A stretch of 64,000 nucleotides of DNA, taken from NCBI GenBank assembly GCA_963589785.1, contig CAVAMJ010000001.1, forward strand, positions 186,001 through 250,000, in the 5' to 3' direction. This DNA is from SIG603 sp963589785 (lineage in GTDB: Bacteria > Bacillota > Clostridia > Oscillospirales > Acutalibacteraceae). The notes beneath the pieces were generated by a model. That model was not told the DNA's origin and did not search any database. It saw only the letters and a list, made by a program, of their open reading frames with translations. Positions 42,436-50,072 of this stretch are shown here, one piece after another. The position numbers were made by a program, and so were the translations under genes. Numbering within the stretch: position 1 is the first letter of the stretch; each line of letters begins with the position of its first letter.

Positions 42436-43212
42436 ATGTCGGTTTTAGAAACAACAAAGCTTTTCTCGAATGTGTGGCAGTTTCATGAAAACAGCGATGT
42501 CGCAAAGGTAGACGCCTACCTCATCATAGGAGAAGAAAAAGCGGCTCTCATCGACTGTCTTCAAAGCGTAGAAAACCTCTATGACGAGGTGCGTAAAATC
42601 ACGGATCTTCCGTTTGATGTTTACATTACTCACGGCCACTTTGACCACCTCGGAACGGACGCAAAAAATCTTCACGCTCACGGCTGTAAAATCTATATGG
42701 ATAAGCGTGATTTTGAAATTCCGTCAAAAATGCATGGATTTGATTATGATAACGATTTTTTCACAGAAATTCACGACAGCGACGTTATCAACCTCGGCGG
42801 CACAAGTCTTTCGGTTCTCGAAATTCCCGGCCACACCCCCGGAAGTATTGTTTTTCTCGACAAAGAAAACGAAAGACTATATTCGGGTGACGGCATAGGC
42901 TCGGGATGCATTTGGCTCCAGATTCCGTTCACTCTCACACTCTCAGAATTTACAAGCAACCTAAAGAAACTAAAAAGCAAGCTTATATCTTACAAAAATC
43001 TTGAGATTTACCCCGGTCATCGTTACCAGTCTCCCACCTTACTTAAGCTTGATTATATTGACGATGTTCTCACTCTAAGCGAAAAAATCTTAAGCGGAGA
43101 AATCGTCGGAAACGAGAGAGAAATCAATTTAGGCGGAGTGCTCAAGATAAATTACAGAGAAGCAAGCCTTGGCAAAATGATAAGCTTTTGCTACGACCCT
43201 AGCAGACTTTAA
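42436..43212 (+). CDS. Metallo-beta-lactamase-fold hydrolase
   Basis: 258 residues. All five metal-ligand motifs of the fold are there: THGHFDHLG (HxHxDH, about 72-80), IPGHTPGS (His), YSGDGIG (Asp) and YPGHRYQS (His). Family members hydrolyse lactones, thioesters such as hydroxyacylglutathione, or act in RNA processing; this one is closest in layout to glyoxalase II-like proteins, with no added C-terminal domain. The AGGAGG site lies at a normal distance. It has its own promoter and terminator, so it is a single gene. Substrate unknown. Confidence 0.88.
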   Translation: MSVLETTKLFSNVWQFHENSDVAKVDAYLIIGEEKAALIDCLQSVENLYDEVRKITDLPFDVYITHGHFDHLGTDAKNLHAHGCKIYMDKRDFEIPSKMHGFDYDNDFFTEIHDSDVINLGGTSLSVLEIPGHTPGSIVFLDKENERLYSGDGIGSGCIWLQIPFTLTLSEFTSNLKKLKSKLISYKNLEIYPGHRYQSPTLLKLDYIDDVLTLSEKILSGEIVGNEREINLGGVLKINYREASLGKMISFCYDPSRL

Positions 43213-43226
43213 AATTTAATCTAAAG

Positions 43227-43258
43227 AAAACAGCACGATTTTGCCGTGCTGTTTTTCT
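43227..43258 (+). terminator. Terminator of the metallo-hydrolase gene
   Basis: AACAGCACG...CGTGCTGTT stem followed by TTTCTCTTTTT. Confidence 0.88.
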
Positions 43259-43374
43259 CTTTTTCATAGATTAACTTGGGGAATCTCTAAGCAGGTTGTC
43301 TTTTTGACAAAAAACAAAAAGAATTATTATTGCAAATTTTGGAAAAAAAGTCAATTAAAATTTTATAAATTTTC

Positions 43375-43383
43375 TGATATAAT
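43375..43383 (+). promoter_or_regulatory. Extended -10 promoter of the CarD-like gene
   Basis: TG-A-TATAAT, an extended -10 element. There is no good TTGACA at the proper distance, which is common for extended -10 promoters. The ATG is at 43425 with AAGGAG upstream. Confidence 0.6.
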
Positions 43384-43424
43384 TAAATCATAAAATATCA
43401 AATTAAGTACAAGGAGTGATAACT

Positions 43425-43922
43425 ATGATATCTATCGGACAGGTAGTTCTTTACGGAAATCAGGGCGTTTTTGAGGTAACAGGCACCGAGACCCAGACCT
43501 TCAGCGGTATCAGCACGGACTACTATGTTCTTCGTGGAGTTATCGAAACAAAGCGAACAGTTTATGTTCCCTCCGCTAACGAACAATTGACAGCGAAGAT
43601 GAAGCCTGTTTTAACGGCAGATGAAGTGAATGCTCTTTTAGACTCACTGCCAAATCACGAGAACCTTTGGATAGAAAACGAAAATCAAAGAAGAGAAGTA
43701 TACAAGGAAATTTTATCATCGGGCAACCGCTCAAAGATGCTTTCACTCGCAATGACGCTTTTTGACCACAAGAACAAATGTCAGGCAAACGGAAAGAAAA
43801 TGCACCAGAGCGACGAGAGAGCCTTTAAGGAAGCCGAAAAGCTTATCAACGGTGAGTTCGGCTATGTTCTGGGAGTTGAGCAGGACGAAATCGCAAAATA
43901 CATCAGCGCTAAGGTTAGCTAA
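43425..43922 (+). CDS. CarD/CdnL-family RNA polymerase-binding regulator
   Basis: About 165 residues. ISIGQVVLYGNQGVFEVTGTE is the N-terminal Tudor-like CarD domain that binds the RNA polymerase beta subunit. The C-terminal helical part (LFDHKNKCQANGKKMHQSDERAFKEAEKLINGEFGYVLGVEQDEIAKYI) fits the known CarD DNA-binding helices (SDERAFKEAEKLI). In other bacteria CarD stabilises the open complex at promoters such as those of rRNA. I prefer the ATG at 43425 because AAGGAG lies 8 bases upstream; a GTG at 43416 is too near the ribosome site. Confidence 0.88.
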   Translation: MISIGQVVLYGNQGVFEVTGTETQTFSGISTDYYVLRGVIETKRTVYVPSANEQLTAKMKPVLTADEVNALLDSLPNHENLWIENENQRREVYKEILSSGNRSKMLSLAMTLFDHKNKCQANGKKMHQSDERAFKEAEKLINGEFGYVLGVEQDEIAKYISAKVS

Positions 43923-43941
43923 ATCAAACAAGATAATTTAT

Positions 43942-43966
43942 CCGCTCCGTCTTGGAGCGGTTTTTT
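43942..43966 (+). terminator. Terminator of the CarD-like gene
   Basis: CCGCTCC-GTCTT-GGAGCGG stem followed by six T. Confidence 0.9.
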
Positions 43967-43976
43967 CATGCAGAAA

Positions 43977-44013
43977 ACGGACAAGCCAAAAAAGCCTGTC
44001 CGTTTTCTTTTTT
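43977..44013. terminator. Second terminator facing the jelly-roll gene
   Basis: AAACGGACA...TGTCCGTTT stem with a loop of A residues and T runs on the right. Read on the minus strand it follows the jelly-roll protein gene ending at 44024. Confidence 0.75.
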
Positions 44014-44023
44014 CAGTTGTTCA

Positions 44024-44629
44024 TCAGCATTTTGTGACAGTCAAATTCTTGAAGCTTCCCTCAGCACCACAGCTTGTCCAAAGACCAATGCCGCCGTGAG
44101 AATCGCCGTGCTTTAGCTTATCGCTCGAAAGAACAAGCACATCATCCACATAAAACTTGGCTTTCTCGCCGTTCACTTCGATTTTAATGTGAGCCCATTC
44201 ATCGAGTGCGATAGTATCGACCTTAGCCTCAAAGCCCTCAATTCCGAATTCTCTGTAATATGAGAAAATATAACCGGGGTAAGTGAAGTACTGGCAACCA
44301 TGGCTTTTTCTGACGGAATCGGTGCAGTCTCTGCCGTTGGTCGGTCTGATATAGAAGCACTCAAACTCGCTGTCGTTGTCGTTTATTCTGAATGCTATTC
44401 CGACAAATCCTCTTGCCTCGGCGAAAGCATCCTTCATGAGACTTCCCTTGACATCAACCTCGATAATTCCGTTGTGAAAGTCAGATCCGATAACCCTTGC
44501 GTAGGTGTTCTCGTCGGGTATATCATTCTTGTCCGTCTGAGCGACAACCGCAGTGTCTCCCACAATCTCAAGTGAAGAATGAACTGCTTTTAGATTTTCC
44601 TTTGTCAATTCGATGCGTTCTGTGCTCAT
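44024..44629 (-). CDS. Concanavalin-like jelly-roll protein (LamG/3-keto-disaccharide hydrolase-like fold)
   Basis: 201 residues. The pattern of strands (ARVIGSDFHNGIIEVDVKG, RGFVGIAFRINDNDSEFECFYIRPTN, DEWAHIKIEVNGEKAKFYVDDVLVL, GGIGLWTSCGAEGSFKNLTV) is that of a LamG/DUF1080 jelly roll that usually binds or cleaves glycans. No signal peptide is seen. It lies 120 bases after the phage fibre gene on the same strand. It might be part of the phage cassette (a receptor-binding or glycan-binding protein) or an independent host enzyme. I cannot decide; a transcription link has not been shown. Confidence 0.65.
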   Translation of the reverse strand: MSTERIELTKENLKAVHSSLEIVGDTAVVAQTDKNDIPDENTYARVIGSDFHNGIIEVDVKGSLMKDAFAEARGFVGIAFRINDNDSEFECFYIRPTNGRDCTDSVRKSHGCQYFTYPGYIFSYYREFGIEGFEAKVDTIALDEWAHIKIEVNGEKAKFYVDDVLVLSSDKLKHGDSHGGIGLWTSCGAEGSFKNLTVTKC

Positions 44630-44748
44630 GTGAAATCACCTTTCTAAATTTGTTTAATTTTCGTTTTGTTCTTGTCTTTGGCTACATTTTAACAGCCTAA
44701 ATCTCACCTTACAAGTACGCACCTTTTTGTTACCAACCAAATATTAAA

Positions 44749-45153
44749 CTAACAAATAACGGCTATGCAGTACTCGAGTCCCTCGTCGTTCAGGTGATAA
44801 TGTTCTATCTGCTTTATAATCACCTTCTTGCCGCTTATGCTTACTCCTCTCGGATATTTATCGGCAATAAATGTTCCGCCGTAAATTCGATTTTCTTCAC
44901 CGACATACTCGCAGTCGGCATGTGTCTGACATGTGATAAATACACACTTCGGATTTCTCTCAAATGTCAGCATAAGTACGCCTTTTCCGTCCCCCGTGTA
45001 GCCCTGGGTGACATACTTAAGCTCATTTTCCTGAAGCTTACCCACTGCTTCGTCTATTTTCTCGTTATCTGACAGAAAATCCTCCCTTTTCGGAACATCG
45101 TCCTGTGTCCAAAGATTAAGCCCCAGCTTTTCCGTTTTATTCGTGCTTGCCAT
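44749..45153 (-). CDS. Short phage tail-fibre-like protein
   Basis: About 134 residues. The N terminus LGLNLWTQDDVPKREDFLSDNEKIDEA matches the common tail-fibre start of Clostridia phages (GLNxW...REDFNxDNxKID), followed by the YTGDGKGVLMLTFERNPKCVFITCQ segment seen in the receptor-proximal region of such proteins. The ATG at 45153 has AAGGAG upstream, right after the stop of the DUF2313-like gene. Much shorter than a full fibre, it may be a minimal receptor-binding or capping piece. Confidence 0.7.
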   Translation of the reverse strand: MASTNKTEKLGLNLWTQDDVPKREDFLSDNEKIDEAVGKLQENELKYVTQGYTGDGKGVLMLTFERNPKCVFITCQTHADCEYVGEENRIYGGTFIADKYPRGVSISGKKVIIKQIEHYHLNDEGLEYCIAVIC

Positions 45154-45154
45154 T

Positions 45155-45703
45155 TCACCACTCCTTTTTATCAAGCTCCGCCCAGCTTAGCCCCATAGAA
45201 TCAAGCTGAGAAAAACTGAAATTCTTCCCCTCAAAGTATCCCCATTCGTTTCCGCTTAAAACATACTGCGTTTCAAGCCCTATCGGCAGCAAAGCCTTGA
45301 TTATTCTCTTAGTCTGCTCCAAGCTTAGCTTGTGAGAATAAAGCTTAACTTCGGCAGTTTTGCCGTTTCGATAAATTCTCCCTGTCGATGCCGCCGCACC
45401 GAACACCTCTTGAATTTTTTCTATATCAAAGCCGATTTTTCTTTTCCTTGAAAGTAGCATTTCCCTCATGTCACTTTCGCTCATGATCTTGATGCCGACT
45501 ATCTTCTCAAGCAAAAAATAAAGTCTTTCCCACGTGCACTGTGATATATTTCTTTGTGCCGCCACGCTCTGCGCCAGCTTTAACAGATATTCAGCCTGTT
45601 TTCTGAATGCATCCTCATAGCTTTTATACGGCTTGAGGTTATTTCTCTTGTGCTCCTCAAGGGACAACTCGTTTAATCTCTGTGCCTTTTCTTCGGCTGT
45701 CAT
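45155..45703 (-). CDS. Phage tail protein, DUF2313/YmfQ-like (gpI position)
   Basis: 182 residues. It follows baseplate J directly with a one-base overlap, the place of gpI/YmfQ in P2-like and Mu-like phages. Helices around LLKLAQSVAAQRN and CTWERLYFLLEKIVGI and the C-terminal YFEGKNFSFSQLDSMGLSWAEL are the only clear features. Function is inferred from order. Confidence 0.65.
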   Translation of the reverse strand: MTAEEKAQRLNELSLEEHKRNNLKPYKSYEDAFRKQAEYLLKLAQSVAAQRNISQCTWERLYFLLEKIVGIKIMSESDMREMLLSRKRKIGFDIEKIQEVFGAAASTGRIYRNGKTAEVKLYSHKLSLEQTKRIIKALLPIGLETQYVLSGNEWGYFEGKNFSFSQLDSMGLSWAELDKKEW

Positions 45704-46764
45704 CAGCTCATCTCCCTTATGTTCAGAGTTCCGCCCGTCAAAATTTCGTTCTCACCTACTTCGATATCCTCAAACGAACTCGGCAGGCTCATATTTTTAA
45801 CGCTTTCGCATGCCATGAGAACTGAAAACAGCTGTGCTCTTGTAAGCCCCTCACCGATTTCTGCAGATTCGAAAAACGCATTAAGCTTTTCTGTAACATC
45901 GCTTCTTGCTTCTTCAAAGCTATATCCTTCTTTTGAGGCGATATACACGCTCAAATCTGTTTCGTGTGCCGTAGCATTTGAAATGTTCACATCCGTTCCA
46001 ATCGGTGCTTTTTTCAGATATTCACCTTTGAGCCTCTCTATTTCCTCATCGCTAAGCTTGCTGTTATTCCCCCACACATAGATATTAACCGTGCCGTTTC
46101 CGCCGGAACAAACATTGACCTTGCCTACGCTATCGTTACTCAGCGCAATTTGGCGGTAATATTCTTCGTTTGCCCCCGTCGCACATTCGCTCATTCTCTC
46201 GAGAAGTCTTTTGCGAAAAGCAAAATCGCTCTCCTCATCCGCACCACCCGAAAAATCGGCAGTGTTTCTGACAAATTCGATTTTTGACGGCGCAGAAACA
46301 ATCCTGCCAACCGTCAAAGCCGGGACATTTGCGCTTTCTGCTCCCAAAAGGCTCTCTGCCGCCACGCTTACGGCAACCGCACCGCTTTCCAGAAGACAAG
46401 ATTCGCTTGTCGCAAACTCCGTGCCGTTCTCGGCGGCAAAAATGCTCCCCTTGGGAATATTCACATCAAAATCAAGCGCATTTGAAACAGAAAGTTCAAG
46501 TGTACCGTGAGATTTTCTCCTCGCCTTTCGCTCTAAACCGTATTCAGCCGCAATTCTGTCGAGATATTCTCCGCTTGCCGTGGCGGCAAAGCATTCCTTT
46601 TCAAGCTCTGCGATAAGCCTTTCAAGTGTATACACCTGATGAGCCATAATCTCGAGCCTTTTAAACTGCTCCGAATCCATGCTTGGCTTTTCGTCATATT
46701 CCGACAGTATTTCCGAGAAAATCTCGTCATAGCTTCGGTAATTCATCATGCATTCAGTACTCAC
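45703..46764 (-). CDS. Phage baseplate assembly protein J
   Basis: 353 residues. The core is typical of the baseplate_J family: YLDRIAAEYGLERKARRKSHGTLELSVSN, the PKGSIFAAENGTEFATSE region, and the ECATGANEEYYRQIALSNDSVGKVNVCSGGNGTVNIYVWG block that marks the family. In contractile-tail phages J forms the baseplate wedge. The start is uncertain between GTG 46764, ATG 46749 and ATG 46746. It overlaps the spike-like gene end. Confidence 0.9.
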   Translation of the reverse strand: MSTECMMNYRSYDEIFSEILSEYDEKPSMDSEQFKRLEIMAHQVYTLERLIAELEKECFAATASGEYLDRIAAEYGLERKARRKSHGTLELSVSNALDFDVNIPKGSIFAAENGTEFATSESCLLESGAVAVSVAAESLLGAESANVPALTVGRIVSAPSKIEFVRNTADFSGGADEESDFAFRKRLLERMSECATGANEEYYRQIALSNDSVGKVNVCSGGNGTVNIYVWGNNSKLSDEEIERLKGEYLKKAPIGTDVNISNATAHETDLSVYIASKEGYSFEEARSDVTEKLNAFFESAEIGEGLTRAQLFSVLMACESVKNMSLPSSFEDIEVGENEILTGGTLNIREMS

Positions 46765-47023
46765 GACCGTTAATCATCACCTTTCCGTTATTTTTCAGCA
46801 CTATCTTGGCACCGCCCAAGCTTTTCAGCATAATCTCTCCGGCCTCAAGAGTTGCATCCACAGGCTCGAGTGAACCGAAAATTCTCTCACCCTCAATCTC
46901 CACCGCCTCGTTATCGGGATAGACAAAATATATACCGTAGGGGTGGACTAACCTTAAATTTTTCTTTTCTCCATCCGAGATTGCCGACGGATTTTTTCCA
47001 CCGACTATAATTTTACCTTTCAA
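46754..47023 (-). CDS. Small baseplate/spike-like protein (gpV region)
   Basis: 89 residues. The C-terminal part (SLGGAKIVLKNNGKVMINGREY) resembles the beta-helical end of baseplate spike proteins (the gpV/gp45 family, often GAKIVLxxDGxVxING). It is much shorter than a full gpV, lacking the OB domain or apex. The short size suggests a trimmed spike, or that the OB domain is on the 298-residue neighbour. Two bases separate it from that gene. Confidence 0.55.
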   Translation of the reverse strand: MKGKIIVGGKNPSAISDGEKKNLRLVHPYGIYFVYPDNEAVEIEGERIFGSLEPVDATLEAGEIMLKSLGGAKIVLKNNGKVMINGREY

Positions 47024-47025
47024 GC

Positions 47026-47922
47026 TTATTCTCCCTCCCGTCTGTATCCTCCGACCGTAAAACTAATCGCACCGTTTTTTAGTGCCAGCTTAACGGTATC
47101 GACAAGAATTCCCGTCTTGTTATATTCTGCCGTGTCACCCGGATAAATATCCTCGAACTTCTCCCTAAATCCCAGCGTCACATAAATCCTCTTTTTCAAA
47201 AGTTTTCTCTTTTCTTCTAAGCTTAGTGAGTTTCGGTATACCGTGCCTAATCCGTCACCGTCGGCAAGAGAATATGAATATTGCCCCGTACCCGTGTCGG
47301 TCACTCTCACGCACTCGAAAACATTCTTACCGTCAACAGCTGTTTTAACAAAATAAGCGTTTTTCAGCTTAATGCTTTCGCTACTCAGAGAATTTCCGTC
47401 ATCGGCAAAATATATTTTGTTCCTCCTTACATACACATTCTTTCCGAGAAACTCATCCGCAAAGTTTTCGATAAGCTTATACACACTCGTACCCGTATTA
47501 ACATTCATCTCACCAATAGCGCCATAGTCGGAACAAATCTCAATGCCGCTTTCGCCAAGGTATCTCCTTTCGAGTCCTCTTGCAGACGGATTTTTGATAA
47601 TTCCGGGTTCTGCTTCATCGGCAAAAAGTCGGTTCAACATTCCCTTAACCGTGTATGTCGTGAGTGAAACGCTGTCCGCCGTCTTTCTCTCGTAGCCGAT
47701 TATGTCACCCTTAAAAATCAATTCTCCGTCATACTCTGCTATTAGCTTCTCTTTCTCGGAAACATTTCGCACAAGCGGCAGATTATAGCTGTTTCTGACA
47801 ACCACGGTGAGCGTATCCGCTTCATTCTCTCGCCTTGTCAATGTGAACTCACTCACCGCATGAAGTCGGCGCAGATTTCCTTTTGCATCACAAATTAAAA
47901 ATACAAATTCATTCCTCTTCAC
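47026..47922 (-). CDS. Phage late control gpD-like tail hub protein
   Basis: 298 residues. N-terminal strands (FTLTRRENEADTLTVVVRN, LIAEYDGELIFKGDIIGYERK) and the middle domain (SVYKLIENFADEFLGKNVYVRRNKIYFADDGN) fit the phage tail hub gpD/gp27 fold. The C terminus LGFREKFEDIYPGDTAEYNKTG...VDTVKLALKNGAISFTVGGYRREGE ends like a gpD domain 4. The hub sits at the tip of a contractile tail. It overlaps the previous gene by 14 bases. Confidence 0.7.
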   Translation of the reverse strand: MKRNEFVFLICDAKGNLRRLHAVSEFTLTRRENEADTLTVVVRNSYNLPLVRNVSEKEKLIAEYDGELIFKGDIIGYERKTADSVSLTTYTVKGMLNRLFADEAEPGIIKNPSARGLERRYLGESGIEICSDYGAIGEMNVNTGTSVYKLIENFADEFLGKNVYVRRNKIYFADDGNSLSSESIKLKNAYFVKTAVDGKNVFECVRVTDTGTGQYSYSLADGDGLGTVYRNSLSLEEKRKLLKKRIYVTLGFREKFEDIYPGDTAEYNKTGILVDTVKLALKNGAISFTVGGYRREGE

Positions 47923-48430
47923 GAATTCTCACCGCACCTCCTGTCTTTAGAAGTCTTTCTGCGCCTGAAAGCTCAACAAGATAATCAAGGCTTATGTTCT
48001 CAAGCCTTGCGGCATCAAAGAGAGTTTCTCCGTCGTTTGAAATATGATATTCTCTCGGCAAAATATAATCTCTAAGCTTTATCTCACACGGAACAAACCA
48101 AAATCCGTTTTTGACAGTCGGACTGTATCTTGCCACGCAGTTTATAACCATACCGTGAGAAGAAACCGTGTCTGTAATATTTTTCACGAGATTAAATGCA
48201 TCATCCACGTTTGCACCGTGCCAAAGATAAATATCAAGCTTAATGCCGACAGTTCTCTCTCCGCTTTGACAGTTTTCTTCGATATTGCCAAAATAAATAT
48301 GGCATAGGTTTTTTCGCTTGACGGGCATTATCCTTTCGGAAGAAATTTCCGTCACAAATTCGGCTTTGTCTCCGATTTCTCTTTTGAGAAGTGAAGTAAT
48401 TTCAGAAATATAATCGCTCCCGTTACTCAT
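47909..48430 (-). CDS. Possible tail-completion plus gpX/LysM-like protein
   Basis: 173 residues. The N-terminal 120 residues (SDYISEITSLLKREIGDKAEFVTE..., SGERTVGIKLDIYLWHGANVDDAFNLVKNITDTVSSHG) resemble a tail-terminator or minor structural protein. The last 45 (REYHISNDGETLFDAARLENISLDYLVELSG) resemble gpX/LysM-like modules, which are normally separate small proteins. The fusion suggests that genes between them (sheath, tube, tape measure) were removed. This is inference from layout; no function has been tested. Confidence 0.5.
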   Translation of the reverse strand: MSNGSDYISEITSLLKREIGDKAEFVTEISSERIMPVKRKNLCHIYFGNIEENCQSGERTVGIKLDIYLWHGANVDDAFNLVKNITDTVSSHGMVINCVARYSPTVKNGFWFVPCEIKLRDYILPREYHISNDGETLFDAARLENISLDYLVELSGAERLLKTGGAVRIREEE

Positions 48431-48773
48431 CGTCCCCTCCTACTGCATCAAACGCAAAATCGGGATCTTTGCCGCCAAGATAAGAAAGCTCCTCACGGAT
48501 AAGCGAAGAAATCATTCCGACAAAAACAGCATCCCTCTTGTTAAGCGTGATTTCTCCCGCCTTCACTCCGCCCGCACTCACGGCAGAATCTAAGATAACC
48601 GCCTGTCTCACCGCTATAAGTGCGGCGATATATTCGTCCTCTCTGAAATCCTCGCTTATTTCTGTCCCCTCACACAGCTTTTCTGCGTGCTTTACGGCAA
48701 GGGCGAGAAGCTCGTCACCGAGCTCCCCGTCATAAAGTTCCTCCGCCATTTTTCTTACATTTACTAAATTCAT
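48423..48773 (-). CDS. Phage head-tail connector (gp6-like)
   Basis: 116 residues, all helical. The AEELYDGELGDELLALAVKHAEKLCEG and FREDEYIAALIAVRQAVILDSAVSAGG stretches match the helical core of gp6/YqbG-like head-tail connectors. It follows the major capsid gene by 10 bases, its expected place. Confidence 0.7.
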   Translation of the reverse strand: MNLVNVRKMAEELYDGELGDELLALAVKHAEKLCEGTEISEDFREDEYIAALIAVRQAVILDSAVSAGGVKAGEITLNKRDAVFVGMISSLIREELSYLGGKDPDFAFDAVGGDDE

Positions 48774-48783
48774 ATCGTTCTCC

Positions 48784-49791
48784 TTAAGCGGTGAATTCTA
48801 TTCTCTTTGAAGCACCGCTATATATCTTTGCAAAGCCGGCGATAGTGCTGATTGCCGCCCTCTCAAGCTGTCTGTCGATAAGCTTATCGTACTCCGTGAC
48901 AATATCTCCCGCCTGAACCATCTCAAGTGCAGAACCGGAATCAAGTCCGATAATCTGACCCTCCTCCATGGACGGAACATGAATGAGCTTTGCGCCGAGC
49001 GGAGTAATCATCTTTCCCGTTGCGTGGAAATTAAGTCCCGCATTGCTGTCTCTGAATTCGTTCATCGCAAGCAGCTTTGAGCAAGCCTTTGTTCCGGCGA
49101 GCAAGGTATTAAACTTATACGGTGTGAGATCCGCCCAAAGGCTGATTAAATCGGTATAGGAAATATCTCCCGCAATCTTTCTCGATACAATCGGATTTGA
49201 GTTGCCGTCACCGTTCACAAGAACATCAACCGCATCCTTCATCTGGCTCACGGCGATATAATTTCCTATCTGACGAAGTGTGACGGTGAAAAGATCAAGC
49301 TTCTGAAATCTCAGCGCTTCATAAGAGGCAACAAGCATTCTGCCTCGCTTCTTGAGAGAAACAAGATTTTCGGAAGAGGTGATCTCCGTTGTCGGAATAC
49401 TCTCGCCCTCGTTTGTGCTCTTTAGCTCGAGGTCATCCCCCGTCATATTGGAATTGACAGTTCTGTAATCGAGCGAATCTATCTTTGTGACAGTTGCGAT
49501 CATATCCTTGAGAGAAGAATTCATGTCCACTCCGCTTCTCACGGCTCTTGCGACATACTCCGGAAAAAGTGCGGCACTTGCCGAAGTTGAATAGAACTTT
49601 TCCACTCTGTCAGAACCGGGACCCGAAACCCTTATGCCAAATCTCTTGAGCTGTCGCTGATATGCATCCAAGCCCTCAAGCTCCGTGCCGATATACTTCT
49701 CTGACGGGTCGAGCTCCTCAAGCACCTGAGTGAAGCTTTTTCCTGCTGTCTGATACATACCCTTTTCAATGTTAATGTTTCTGTAATCCAT
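48784..49791 (-). CDS. Phage HK97-fold major capsid protein
   Basis: 335 residues. The N-terminal helical arm, the middle E-loop-like region and the P-domain (YTDLISLWADLTPYKFNTLLAGTKACSKLLA) are in the typical order, and it ends near the usual AKIYSGASKRIEF. The preceding gene is a protease-like protein and the next is a connector, all in capsid order. A strong AAGGAG site is upstream. The sequence is at the right length for a maturing HK97 shell subunit. Confidence 0.8.
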   Translation of the reverse strand: MDYRNINIEKGMYQTAGKSFTQVLEELDPSEKYIGTELEGLDAYQRQLKRFGIRVSGPGSDRVEKFYSTSASAALFPEYVARAVRSGVDMNSSLKDMIATVTKIDSLDYRTVNSNMTGDDLELKSTNEGESIPTTEITSSENLVSLKKRGRMLVASYEALRFQKLDLFTVTLRQIGNYIAVSQMKDAVDVLVNGDGNSNPIVSRKIAGDISYTDLISLWADLTPYKFNTLLAGTKACSKLLAMNEFRDSNAGLNFHATGKMITPLGAKLIHVPSMEEGQIIGLDSGSALEMVQAGDIVTEYDKLIDRQLERAAISTIAGFAKIYSGASKRIEFTA

Positions 49792-50072
49792 AATTAATTC
49801 TCCTTTTCACTTACTTTTCACTTAACTTTCTCGTTTTTTTCCGTTAGTCGTAACATTTTTTTATTATTTGAACGTTATTATATAACCGTACTTAAGAGAT
49901 ACAGCGAATAACAAACGCCAGTGTTAAAGCTAAAAAATCTTCTTAATATCATCTCACTTTCTTTAGAGCCGAGGCGCACGACGGGTGGAAGCGTTTAAGC
50001 CAAGGTTCATCCAAAAATCCGAACTAACAAAGAATTGCCTCCTTTGGGAGGTTTTTCTTTTGCCCTTTTTCC
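49792..50072 (-). other. Gene-free leader between protease and capsid genes
   Basis: The one large gap in the operon. It contains CCTCC-TTTG-GGAGG followed by TTTTTCTTTT on the plus strand (50039-50060), an intrinsic terminator pointing opposite to the operon, and a minus-strand TATAAT at 49877-49882. On the minus strand AAAGGAGG is followed by a 7-codon TTG frame that overlaps (TGATG-type) an ATG frame of 15 codons (reading MNLGLNASTRRAPRL). I could not match this region to any RNA family. Confidence 0.45.

Noticed and set aside
48798..48980. Many secondary frames opposite to or shifted within rnr, recD2, the GH25 protein and the phage genes
   Set aside because: They lie wholly inside well supported genes, lack ribosome sites and show no domain; they are shadows.
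49792..50072. T-box or other known riboswitch, because of GGGTGGAAGCG followed by a terminator on the plus strand
   Set aside because: The motif differs from the T-box antiterminator (no ACCGCG), no specifier stem is visible, and no plus-strand gene follows.
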